From NCBI GenBank assembly GCA_902491135.1, contig CABUGR010000054.1, forward strand, positions 1 through 6,749: DNA of 6,749 nucleotides, written 5' to 3'. The notes beneath the pieces were generated by a model, which was given only the letters and a program-made list of their open reading frames with translations, was not told the origin of the DNA and searched no databases. This document shows, in pieces, positions 1 to 5,550 of this stretch. Each line of letters begins with the position of its first letter. The first letter of the stretch is position 1. A program made the position numbers and the translations under genes. The stretch comes from an uncultured Collinsella sp. (GTDB taxonomy: Bacteria > Actinomycetota > Coriobacteriia > Coriobacteriales > Coriobacteriaceae).

Positions 1-58
1 ATCGCCACGCGATCCGATCAAACAACACGATCGTCAAAGAATGCCAAAGCCAAATACG

Positions 59-1141
59 CTAATACGGCAGAAGCCCCGCCTTTTCACGCTTCTTTTCCGA
101 GCGATCGAACTCAATGCGATGGGCCTCAAGAAACACCGTATCGGGTCGCCACTGACGCTCATCCGGCTGCCTTAGCGTCGCACCCGCAAAGGAAGCGTAG
201 TCGGTCTTATCCAGCAGGTACGATCCGCACAGCCGATATTCGCCGCAAACAGGCTCAAACGAAATCAGGTGAGCATCAAATAGGGAATGAAGATCGCGCC
301 GAAGCAGAATACCGTTGCTGGCAACCTGCGATTTGGGTCCCGAGTAATTCTCGATATGTGCAGCCTCCAGAGCTTCACTGACGCCGCAGTCCGACACCGC
401 GCAACGGCCATCATAGGCGGCAACGAGCTGCTTGCGGAACCATTGCTGCCCCAATCGCTCGCGCCTTAACGCATAGCGGACCTTTTCGTCGTCGGTCACA
501 CCCTGTCCGGCAAACTCAATATCGACGGGTATGTGCTTCAGATAACTCATGTCGGGCGCAAAACGAGGGTCCGGTCCGCCTTTATGAACAGGACCGTGCA
601 GAACAAACCATCCGTTTTCGGGCTCGAACCGCTCAACAAACGCAAGGCCGAGCACCTTATAGCCCACCTCGGTTGCAAATATGACTCCGACTGGGACGCC
701 ACATTCCATGCAGTTGAGCATTTTACGGTTGTAATTCTGGTCTCGAAAACCAACGGTACCCGGCGCTTGAACCGAGTACTTAATGACCCACGTACCATCG
801 TCCAAATAGAGCGGAGGCACATCGGTGTAGAAGCTCTTTTTAGAGTTATGGACCGAGAGCGCAAAGATCTTATTGGGGTCTTGCTTCACCCGATCCTGGC
901 CCGGCCAGAAGATCCCTGAATCCCGCGTTACGGGAAAGAAGTCCGAGCCAATTCTCAAACGATACTGATACTGAGGGCTATCTTCCTTGGTGTGGTGCGG
1001 AAGGCTGGTCCAAACGCCGCCGCGCTGCTCCTCACCCAGAAACCACTCCCATGCCTCAACGTATTCGGAAGGCACGAGACTGCAGGCACGGTCATAGCTT
1101 GGTCCATCCATCAACGGAACAGCAAGGTCAATGTCGTTCAT
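59..1141 (-). CDS. HNH endonuclease with SRA-like N-terminal region
   Basis: Predicted HNH-family nuclease of 360 residues. The C-terminal part carries an HNH_2-type ββα-metal core at about residues 236-295: CAVSDC near 247-252, the AAHIENY motif (260-266), a conserved Asn at 276 and RRDLHSLFD (281-289), where the His residues would bind metal and activate water. The N-terminal half (about 60-185) has the pattern G-I-F ... DDGTW ... GVPVGVI ... VLGLAFV ... GWFVLHGP. From memory this matches the β-rich, SRA/PUA-like region found before HNH_2 in putative modification-dependent restriction enzymes. The cytoplasmic role in restricting modified foreign DNA is inference. The start is placed at ATG 1141 because AGGTG sits 6 nt upstream; a GTG three codons earlier would overlap that site. 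No methylase is adjacent. It is divergent from the small gene at 1357. The nuclease call is firm; specificity is unknown. Confidence 0.9.
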   Translation of the reverse strand: MNDIDLAVPLMDGPSYDRACSLVPSEYVEAWEWFLGEEQRGGVWTSLPHHTKEDSPQYQYRLRIGSDFFPVTRDSGIFWPGQDRVKQDPNKIFALSVHNSKKSFYTDVPPLYLDDGTWVIKYSVQAPGTVGFRDQNYNRKMLNCMECGVPVGVIFATEVGYKVLGLAFVERFEPENGWFVLHGPVHKGGPDPRFAPDMSYLKHIPVDIEFAGQGVTDDEKVRYALRRERLGQQWFRKQLVAAYDGRCAVSDCGVSEALEAAHIENYSGPKSQVASNGILLRRDLHSLFDAHLISFEPVCGEYRLCGSYLLDKTDYASFAGATLRQPDERQWRPDTVFLEAHRIEFDRSEKKREKAGLLPY

Positions 1142-1147
1142 CGCCAG

Positions 1148-1152
1148 CACCT
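1148..1152 (-). promoter_or_regulatory. Shine-Dalgarno of the HNH gene
   Basis: AGGTG on the minus strand, 6 nt before ATG 1141. It overlaps the in-frame GTG at 1150-1148, which argues that the GTG is part of the ribosome binding site and not the start codon. Confidence 0.6.
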
Positions 1153-1182
1153 ACAACCATACGAACGCGAGTCATACCCCTC

Positions 1183-1208
1183 AATAATATGGTCGAGAGT
1201 CAATTATT
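1183..1208. promoter_or_regulatory. AT-rich dyad in the divergent intergenic region
   Basis: AATAAT (1183-1188) and ATTATT (1203-1208) form a 6-bp inverted repeat with a 14-nt spacer, in an AT-rich patch 40-70 nt upstream of the HNH start. A minus-strand TTGACT (1203-1198) and TATTAT (1189-1184) lie inside it, but only 8 nt apart, so they cannot be one promoter. This patch probably holds the HNH promoter or an operator; the exact elements are not resolved. Confidence 0.3.
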
Positions 1209-1293
1209 ACGAGATCTCATTCCGCGATCGGCACATCGTTGATGCTCTCGGTTTGCCGCTGGCGCGCTTGTACCCCGCTACCCCACTTCCCTG

Positions 1294-1299
1294 TATACT
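1294..1299 (+). promoter_or_regulatory. Candidate -10 element for the small plus-strand gene
   Basis: TATACT, 58 nt before the GTG start at 1357, is a good -10 match and is preceded directly by TG. The only -35-like sequence, TTGTAC at 1268-1273, is 20 nt away, longer than the usual 16-18, so the promoter call rests on the -10 alone. Confidence 0.4.
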
Positions 1300-1356
1300 G
1301 ATGTAGCACGTGTTTCATCCGGGCTTGTTGGGCCGGGTCGTTCATGGGAGGTTCTT

Positions 1357-1848
1357 GTGGCTGTTTCGAATCCGCCTAAGGGAAGCGTTTCTTCTTCGTC
1401 CATCAAGCCGGTTACGCGCAAGGCCGTGCGTTGCCAGCGCGAGGTCGCTTGGCTTGTCACGCAGGCGGCGGGCAGGCTTGTGGCGACCACTCAGGACGTC
1501 AATGCGCCTACGCCGAGCTTTGTGTTAGCGGCGGCGCTGGATTTTGTGCGCCAATTGGAGCTTGCCGCGCAGGATGCCAACGGCCACCTCGACTACCAGA
1601 ACGTTATGGCGCCCGACCTGCAAACGTTCTGTCACATGGCCAAGTTGCCTGCCGCGCCCAATGCGCTTTCGGACGCAGGCTACATGTTTACGCTTTCGGG
1701 CGCGGACCTTATCCGCGACATCTATGCATACTGCAGCGAGCTCGCCGAGCGCCACGTCTTTGACGCGGCAGAAGTCAAACCGGGAAATGTCATCAAGCTG
1801 GTTCTTAGGCTGTTCCTGATAGACGGGTTCGGGGCCATGCCGGCGTAA
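1357..1848 (+). CDS. Unrecognised small protein, 163 residues
   Basis: I do not recognise this protein. It begins with GTG, supported by a strong GGGAGG Shine-Dalgarno at 1346-1351 with a 5-nt spacer, and ends with TAA. The first 20 residues are Ser/Pro/Lys-rich and probably disordered. The rest looks mainly α-helical: a helix rich in Ala, Val and Leu (about 25-45), another at 54-74 (FVLAAALDFVRQLELAAQDA), a middle segment with a single Cys-His pair (92-93), a segment around 114-132 (SGADLIRDIYAYCSELAERH) and a C-terminal hydrophobic helix (about 140-157) ending in GFGAMPA. No signal peptide, membrane segment long enough to span, or metal motif is clear, so it is probably cytoplasmic. It stands alone on the plus strand between two minus-strand genes and converges with the AlbA_2 gene about 100 nt downstream. 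That it is a real gene is likely from the ribosome binding site and G/C-ending codon pattern. Confidence 0.8.
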   Translation: MAVSNPPKGSVSSSSIKPVTRKAVRCQREVAWLVTQAAGRLVATTQDVNAPTPSFVLAAALDFVRQLELAAQDANGHLDYQNVMAPDLQTFCHMAKLPAAPNALSDAGYMFTLSGADLIRDIYAYCSELAERHVFDAAEVKPGNVIKLVLRLFLIDGFGAMPA

Positions 1849-1948
1849 GCCGAGTCTTTAGCATCACCGTCGACTGGGCAACAACCGCTTTACCTTAATG
1901 GACGCCAATCGAGGGTCGATTATTGGGTCGCCTCGTCCACTAACGCAT

Positions 1949-3415
1949 CTATCCCACGCGCTCCGACAGTCGATACTTGCGGTTGCGGCTCGTCGCCGGC
2001 GCCGTGGGCTCAAGCTCGCCTTGAGCAATGAGCGCGTTGACGCGCGACCTAACCTGGGAAATTGTAAGCCCCGTGCGTTCTGCCAGCTCACGCGTCCCCA
2101 GCTCGCCGTAATGTTTGAGTGCCGTCACAATTAAGCCCCCGCCATGATCGACCGGCTCGATTTTTGAACGGTAAAGTACGATCTTGAACCGATCGAACCC
2201 CGGGCAGAACAGGGGCTCGGCCAGACCATGCGCGCGCATGGCATCGATCATCATCGGGATGCCCGAGCCATTGCCCTCAGCCGGCGAACCTGCGCCATCC
2301 GGCAGCGGGACAATCGACATGAGTTTCACGAGCGTCGCGTTACGGCATCGGGAGCTGCCGTCAAACAAGTTCTCGCGAGTCTTTCCCCCGTAAAGGCCGC
2401 CAGGATTCGTCACCTCGACACGATCGTCAAAGACGTCGACGGCAATCGATTGTCCACAGAACCGATCCCCGTATTCTCGATGGATTACGGCGTTGGCGAT
2501 TGCCTCGCGCAGAACCTCCTCGGGAATCTCCAGCGAGTCGACACGCGAGACGCCTTGGACGGTCGAGGTTCGCCGCAAATTCTTGGCGACGGCCGCGACA
2601 GCATCCGAGATCATCTCGCCCAACGTTCCCTCACAGATTGTGCGGTCCATGAACCTCAGCGACCCCGCCATGCCCTTCTGAGTTCCCGCATGGACAGCCA
2701 CGTCAATGAAGAGCTTGGGATAGAACTGCTGAGGGTAGGTGCCCACAACTAGGAGTCCAGCCTTGGTGACATTGCCCTGGGAATCAAGGATATTTAGGCG
2801 CTCCAGCTTCGTTTTTTTGTCCGGCGCGCCGCGCATCGCTCGAGGCGTCAACGAGAAAGCCCGATCTATCGTACGGTCGACCAGCGCCTCGTCGAGATCG
2901 TCCGCGCCCGCGCCCGCCACCGCGTCGCGATCGCTCGGAGTCGCTCGACCGTATGACGCCAATGCGAGCACCTCGGTCGATGAAAGCGGCACATCTTTGT
3001 CATCGATGCGCTTGTAGCTGCCGCCCTGGGCGCCCCGCTCTATGACATAGCAGGGCTTGCTCGACGGATCGAGCTCCTCAATCGTAATGACGAGAACGAT
3101 GACGCCCTGAAGCTCCACTCGCTCGATCGTGTATTTAGGCGGATTGGCCAGCTTTCCTCGACCGCCCGCATCACCCATGCCTGACACAAATTGGTTGAGC
3201 ACTTTCTCGGTCTCGAAGTTCTCAACCGGGACAAAACCTGCGCGCTCACTCACTCCGAGCACGATGATTCCGCCGGCAGTGTTCGCGAATGCGCTCACCG
3301 TTTCCCACACATCGCGGGAAAGCGTCGTGGCGCTCTCCTTCACTTCGACGTTAAGATCATCCGAGCCCATACGCCTTAAAGACTCAAGCAGACCGGTCAG
3401 CTCGTTTTCGTTCAT
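1949..3415 (-). CDS. AlbA_2 (Schlafen-type) / HATPase_c_4 / winged-helix regulator-like protein
   Basis: Putative cytoplasmic DNA-binding protein of 488 residues. Domains in order: an AlbA_2 domain (about 21-150) with the VEVKES motif (23-28) and the signature SAFANTAGG (41-49); a linker; an HATPase_c_4-like domain (about 298-415) with EEVLREAIANAVIHREY (299-315), the VEVTNPGGL turn (333-341) and GNGSGIPMM (381-389); and a C-terminal winged helix (about 424-486) with TRELAERTGLTISQVRSRVN as the recognition-helix region. Such proteins are often annotated as ATP-binding or RecG-like proteins or transcriptional regulators; their biochemical role is mostly unproven. ATG 3415 is chosen because AAAGGA lies 7 nt upstream, whereas the GTG at 3421 is only 1 nt from it. 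The repeated-motif array directly upstream suggests autoregulation. It is a single-gene unit, full length for the family and without frameshift. Confidence 0.92.
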   Translation of the reverse strand: MNENELTGLLESLRRMGSDDLNVEVKESATTLSRDVWETVSAFANTAGGIIVLGVSERAGFVPVENFETEKVLNQFVSGMGDAGGRGKLANPPKYTIERVELQGVIVLVITIEELDPSSKPCYVIERGAQGGSYKRIDDKDVPLSSTEVLALASYGRATPSDRDAVAGAGADDLDEALVDRTIDRAFSLTPRAMRGAPDKKTKLERLNILDSQGNVTKAGLLVVGTYPQQFYPKLFIDVAVHAGTQKGMAGSLRFMDRTICEGTLGEMISDAVAAVAKNLRRTSTVQGVSRVDSLEIPEEVLREAIANAVIHREYGDRFCGQSIAVDVFDDRVEVTNPGGLYGGKTRENLFDGSSRCRNATLVKLMSIVPLPDGAGSPAEGNGSGIPMMIDAMRAHGLAEPLFCPGFDRFKIVLYRSKIEPVDHGGGLIVTALKHYGELGTRELAERTGLTISQVRSRVNALIAQGELEPTAPATSRNRKYRLSERVG

Positions 3416-3422
3416 CTGCACG

Positions 3423-3428
3423 TCCTTT
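3423..3428 (-). promoter_or_regulatory. Shine-Dalgarno deciding the AlbA_2 gene start
   Basis: AAAGGA on the minus strand, 7 nt before ATG 3415 but only 1 nt before the in-frame GTG at 3421. Spacing therefore favours the ATG. Confidence 0.7.
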
Positions 3429-3437
3429 CGCTCGGTC

Positions 3438-3455
3438 CCGCGGAGAATGCCGCGG
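3438..3455 (-). promoter_or_regulatory. GC-rich stem-loop in the AlbA_2 gene leader
   Basis: Two CCGCGG hexamers (3438-3443 and 3450-3455) separated by 6 nt can pair as an all-GC 6-bp hairpin whose base is 9 nt upstream of the Shine-Dalgarno. If transcription starts in the motif array, the hairpin is in the 5' leader and could affect translation. No U-tract follows, so it is not an intrinsic terminator. Confidence 0.4.
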
Positions 3456-3477
3456 ATAGATTTCCCTCGTCTCTCAG

Positions 3478-3548
3478 TTATCTCTCGTAATTATCTCTCA
3501 TCTTACTGCTATCTCTCATATTAGAGATAAGTGAGAGATGAAAGATAA
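3478..3548. repeat. Motif module 1 (copy proximal to the AlbA_2 gene)
   Basis: Contains TTATCTCTCGT (3478-3488), TTATCTCTCAT (3491-3501) and CTATCTCTCAT (3509-3519) in direct orientation, then inverted versions ATTAGAGATAA (3520-3530), GTGAGAGATGA (3531-3541) and ATGAAAGATAA (3538-3548). The third direct copy and first inverted copy form a TATCTCT/AGAGATA dyad. The spacers (AA and CTTACTG) match those of module 2. By my hand alignment about 58 of 71 positions are identical to module 2. Likely operator sites; the bound protein, perhaps the neighbouring winged-helix protein, is inferred. The best -10-like sequence for the AlbA_2 gene, GATAAT on the minus strand at 3495-3490, falls inside this module, so binding would cover the promoter. 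Confidence 0.85.
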
Positions 3549-3593
3549 GATGTCTGCCATCTGTTTCATGTAAACATGTTTTTGCTGGTAAAA

Positions 3594-3622
3594 CAATCAG
3601 TATTGAGACAATACCATGATTG
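3594..3622. repeat. 12-bp inverted repeat between the two motif modules
   Basis: CAATCAGTATTG (3594-3605), a 3-nt AGA centre, and CAATAC-CA-TGATTG (3609-3622): the arms are fully complementary over 12 bp except for a 2-nt CA insertion in the right arm. On the minus strand the structure is followed by TTTT (3593-3590). It could be a protein-binding dyad or a weak AT-rich hairpin. It is unrelated in sequence to the TATCTCTC motif. Confidence 0.6.
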
Positions 3623-3642
3623 CCTGTCTCTTTGCTGATCAG

Positions 3643-3713
3643 TTATCTCTCATATTTATCTCTCGTCTTTCTGTTATCTCTCGTATTAGTGAGGAATGAG
3701 AGATGAGAGATGT
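3643..3713. repeat. Motif module 2 (distal copy)
   Basis: Contains TTATCTCTCAT (3643-3653), TTATCTCTCGT (3656-3666) and TTATCTCTCGT (3674-3684) in direct orientation, separated by AT and CTTTCTG, then inverted copies ATGAGAGATGA (3696-3706) and ATGAGAGATGT (3703-3713). Every copy sits at the same offset as in module 1, exactly 165 bp away. The position equivalent to the first inverted copy of module 1 is degraded (3685-3695). There is no gene to the right on the plus strand, so this copy is a distal site for the same regulated gene or has a structural role. Confidence 0.85.
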
Positions 3714-3760
3714 GTGAGTGATGCATGGGCGTGGATTTTTGGACGGTCGGAAAATCCCTC

Positions 3761-3802
3761 AAACAAAAAAAACGGGGCCGGCCTTACGCCGAACCCCGTT
3801 TT
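3761..3802 (-). terminator. Rho-independent terminator of the SIS-PTS operon
   Basis: On the minus strand, AAAACGGGG (3802-3794) pairs with CCCCGTTTT (3777-3769), with an inner CGGC/GCCG stem (3791-3788 with 3782-3779), followed by a run of eight T (3772-3765), then G and TTT. The stem begins about 45 nt after the EIID stop codon. This is a classical intrinsic terminator in the direction of the operon and insulates it from the motif array. Confidence 0.92.
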
Positions 3803-3847
3803 CAAACGGACAGTTAGTTATCCAACGCGCGAGCATAGCAGTCAACT

Positions 3848-4696
3848 TTACGCCGCCGCGAACACTCCCAAACCTGTTCCGATGATGCAGATCGCGAAGA
3901 TGCCAATAATAATCCAAATGGTCTTGACACCCTTTTTATAGAGAGCAACGCAAGCGAACGTTGCCAGCAAGGGCAGCAGACCGGGGAAGATCGAATCGAA
4001 CAGATCCTGCAGGACAATCTCCGAACCACCCACATCAAAGGTCAAAGCAGTGGACAGTGAGACCTGTGCCGCAATCATGGCGCCGATAACGGTCATTCCG
4101 AGGACACCGGCAGCATGCGTCATGCGAGACATAAGGTTGTTCTCTTCGGACTGCTGCAGGAACTTGGTTCCCAGGTCGTATCCCAGATGGGCGGCGACGA
4201 TACGCGTTGCAAAGTTAATCACAGAGTAGATAAGCGCGTACACGATGGGGCCGAGCGGGTTGCCCGTCGAAGCGATGCCGATACCAATGCCGGCGGCGAC
4301 CACGCGGAACGTACCCCAGTAGAACGAATCGCCGATGCCGGAAAGCGGTCCCATGAGGCCGACCTTCATGGCGTTAATCGAGGACGTGTCAAAGTTCTTA
4401 TCGGCAGCCGCCTGCTCTTCCATCGAAACCGTTAGGCCGGCTACAAACGGAAGCACATGAGGCGTGATGTTAAAGAACTCGGTATGGCGATCGAGCGCCG
4501 CATAGTAATCGTCGTCGTTGGGATAGATCTTTCGCAGGGGCTTCTGAATGGTGTACATGAAGCCCATTGCCATCATCTTGTCGTACGACTGCGAGCACTG
4601 GCTCGTAAACTGGCGAAGGAACATGCTCCGATACATATCGGGGCTCATAATCGCGTCCTTCTTGGCCTCTTTGAGGTCGGTGTTCTGGGTAGCCAT
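3848..4696 (-). CDS. PTS mannose/fructose/sorbose-family EIID subunit
   Basis: Membrane subunit of 282 residues, of typical length for the ManZ-like EIID family. With EIIC it forms the sugar-translocating part of a PTS permease; phosphate comes from EIIA and EIIB. Visible features are the amphipathic N-terminal region (MYRSMFLRQF, SYDKMMAMGFMYTIQKPL), HTEFFNITPHVLPFVAGL (71-88), the family hallmark GPLSGIGDSFYWGTFR (116-131), and hydrophobic segments at about 132-170, 192-212, 233-252 and 258-280. The N-terminal region has no classical signal peptide, as expected. ATG 4696 overlaps the last base of the EIIC stop codon (TAATG) and is preceded by a strong AGGAGG, so translation is probably coupled. 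It is the last gene of the operon, followed by an intrinsic terminator. The family is certain; the substrate cannot be read from the subunit itself. Confidence 0.96.
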   Translation of the reverse strand: MATQNTDLKEAKKDAIMSPDMYRSMFLRQFTSQCSQSYDKMMAMGFMYTIQKPLRKIYPNDDDYYAALDRHTEFFNITPHVLPFVAGLTVSMEEQAAADKNFDTSSINAMKVGLMGPLSGIGDSFYWGTFRVVAAGIGIGIASTGNPLGPIVYALIYSVINFATRIVAAHLGYDLGTKFLQQSEENNLMSRMTHAAGVLGMTVIGAMIAAQVSLSTALTFDVGGSEIVLQDLFDSIFPGLLPLLATFACVALYKKGVKTIWIIIGIFAICIIGTGLGVFAAA

Positions 4697-5469
4697 TAGA
4701 AGTCCTCCTCTTCATCTGCAGCAACCGTCTGCGGACCGGACGAGCCCTCGCGGAAGGCCAGGAGCAGTGCGACGCAAATGGCAGCTGCGGCGACGCCGAT
4801 AACGTCCATCTTGAGGTAGATGACCATAATGAATCCCAGGAACAGCCAAGGAAGCAGCTTGTTATCGCCCATGGTCCTAATAAGAAGTGCGAAGCCGATG
4901 CAGACCATGACGCCGGATGCAACGTTGAGGCCGTCCATCACAAACTGCGGAATCGCGTTGAGCGCATTGTTGATGAGGTCGGCACCAAAGAACAGCGAGC
5001 AAAACACCAGCAGTGCAGACGGAATGCCAATCGACAGCGGCACGACGGTCAGATGGTACAGGTTCGCCTTGGCAAGATCGCGATTTGCCAGAGCGGTCTC
5101 AATCTTCTTGCAGGCAAAGGCACCCGGAACGGCGTAGCAGAAGTTGCGCCACACCTGAAGGAAGACGGAGACGGGAAGGGCGAGTGCGACGGCAGTTGCC
5201 GTGCCCGTACCCGTAATGACGGCAAACGCGCAGCCAAGCACGCCGGAAGCATAGACCTCGGGAGGAACCGCCGCACCGACCATAATGGCGCCCATGAACA
5301 TGGACTCCAAAGCAGCGCCGACGATAACGCCCTGCTGGACATCGCCAAGGATCAAGCCGACAAACAGGCTCGTAAACAGCGGACGACCAAGCATCGTAAT
5401 GCCAAATAATTGCTCGTCCATGGACGCAATAAATGCGACCAGTGCAACTAGAAGATACTGGACAACCAT
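4696..5469 (-). CDS. PTS mannose/fructose/sorbose-family EIIC subunit
   Basis: Integral membrane transport subunit, 257 residues from ATG 5469. It matches the ManY-like family: a hydrophobic first helix (VVQYLLVALVAFIASMDE), then RPLFTSLFVGLILGDVQQGVIVGAALE, in which the GLILGD and GAALE patterns are typical, and M-GAAVPPE. Further hydrophobic helices follow: a Gly/Thr/Ala-rich stretch (around 85-100), VVPLSIGIPSALLVFCSLFFG, VASGVMVCIGFALLIRTM, LLPWLFLGFIMVIYL and VIGVAAAAICVALLLAF. The short tail ends in DEEEDF. Together with EIID it forms the channel across the inner membrane. An upstream in-frame TTG (5478) abuts the only G-rich sequence, GGGG at 5482-5479. That sequence is 9 nt from the ATG, so ATG is preferred, but the ribosome binding site is weak. 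The gene lies 81 nt after SIS, with a hairpin between them. Confidence 0.95.
   Translation of the reverse strand: MVVQYLLVALVAFIASMDEQLFGITMLGRPLFTSLFVGLILGDVQQGVIVGAALESMFMGAIMVGAAVPPEVYASGVLGCAFAVITGTGTATAVALALPVSVFLQVWRNFCYAVPGAFACKKIETALANRDLAKANLYHLTVVPLSIGIPSALLVFCSLFFGADLINNALNAIPQFVMDGLNVASGVMVCIGFALLIRTMGDNKLLPWLFLGFIMVIYLKMDVIGVAAAAICVALLLAFREGSSGPQTVAADEEEDF
4704..4709 (-). promoter_or_regulatory. Shine-Dalgarno of EIID inside the EIIC gene
   Basis: AGGAGG on the minus strand with a 7-nt spacer to ATG 4696. It lies within the codons for the acidic EIIC C-terminus (EEEDF), so the Glu/Asp tail partly serves as the binding site for the next gene. Confidence 0.8.
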
Positions 5470-5490
5470 TTCGATCAACCCCAGAAACAG

Positions 5491-5529
5491 GTCTGCAGGC
5501 GAGGCATTCTGCGCAGCTCGCCTGCAGAC
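5491..5529 (-). promoter_or_regulatory. Perfect 13-bp intercistronic stem-loop between SIS and EIIC
   Basis: GTCTGCAGGCGAG (5491-5503) and CTCGCCTGCAGAC (5517-5529) are exact reverse complements around a 13-nt loop. The structure lies in the 81-nt gap, 21 nt after the SIS stop and 21 nt before EIIC ATG. No U-tract follows on the minus strand, so it is not a standard terminator. Likely roles are protection of the SIS mRNA 3' end, a processing site, or damping of downstream expression so that soluble enzyme exceeds the membrane subunits. The role is inferred; the structure is seen directly. Confidence 0.8.
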
Positions 5530-5550
5530 AACCGCAGCAATTTGAGAGGA

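Larger units (their letters stand above)
3416..3847. other. 432-base gene-free region between the AlbA_2 gene and the PTS operon
   Basis: No credible coding region is present. From left to right it holds the AlbA_2 ribosome binding site and leader hairpin, motif module 1, a palindrome CATGT-AA-ACATG (3567-3578), a 12-bp dyad (3594-3622), the 8-bp palindrome CTGATCAG (3635-3642), motif module 2, and the intrinsic terminator of the PTS operon. It is clearly more AT-rich than the flanking genes up to about 3720. Both neighbours are transcribed leftwards, so the array belongs to the upstream region of the AlbA_2 gene only. Confidence 0.8.

Noticed and set aside
15..33. CGATC-N9-GATCG at the left edge as a terminator for the HNH gene
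   Set aside because: A 5-bp stem of a self-complementary GATC core without a T-run; not distinguishable from chance.
1907..1921. AATCGA-GGG-TCGATT as a terminator between the convergent genes
   Set aside because: Only 6 bp and no T-run on either strand, so at most a weak dyad. I see no convincing terminator in 1849-1948.
2228..2752. Plus-strand frames of 60-174 codons inside the AlbA_2 and HNH genes
   Set aside because: They are antisense to well-supported domains and their translations have no family features.
3478..3713. CRISPR array
   Set aside because: The repeated unit is only 11 bp, occurs in both orientations, and the gaps are 0-18 bp and shared between modules rather than unique spacers. 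No cas gene is present.
3696..3941. Plus-strand open frame starting within motif module 2
   Set aside because: It runs through the terminator hairpin and into the antisense of the EIID gene; no ribosome binding site or recognisable protein.
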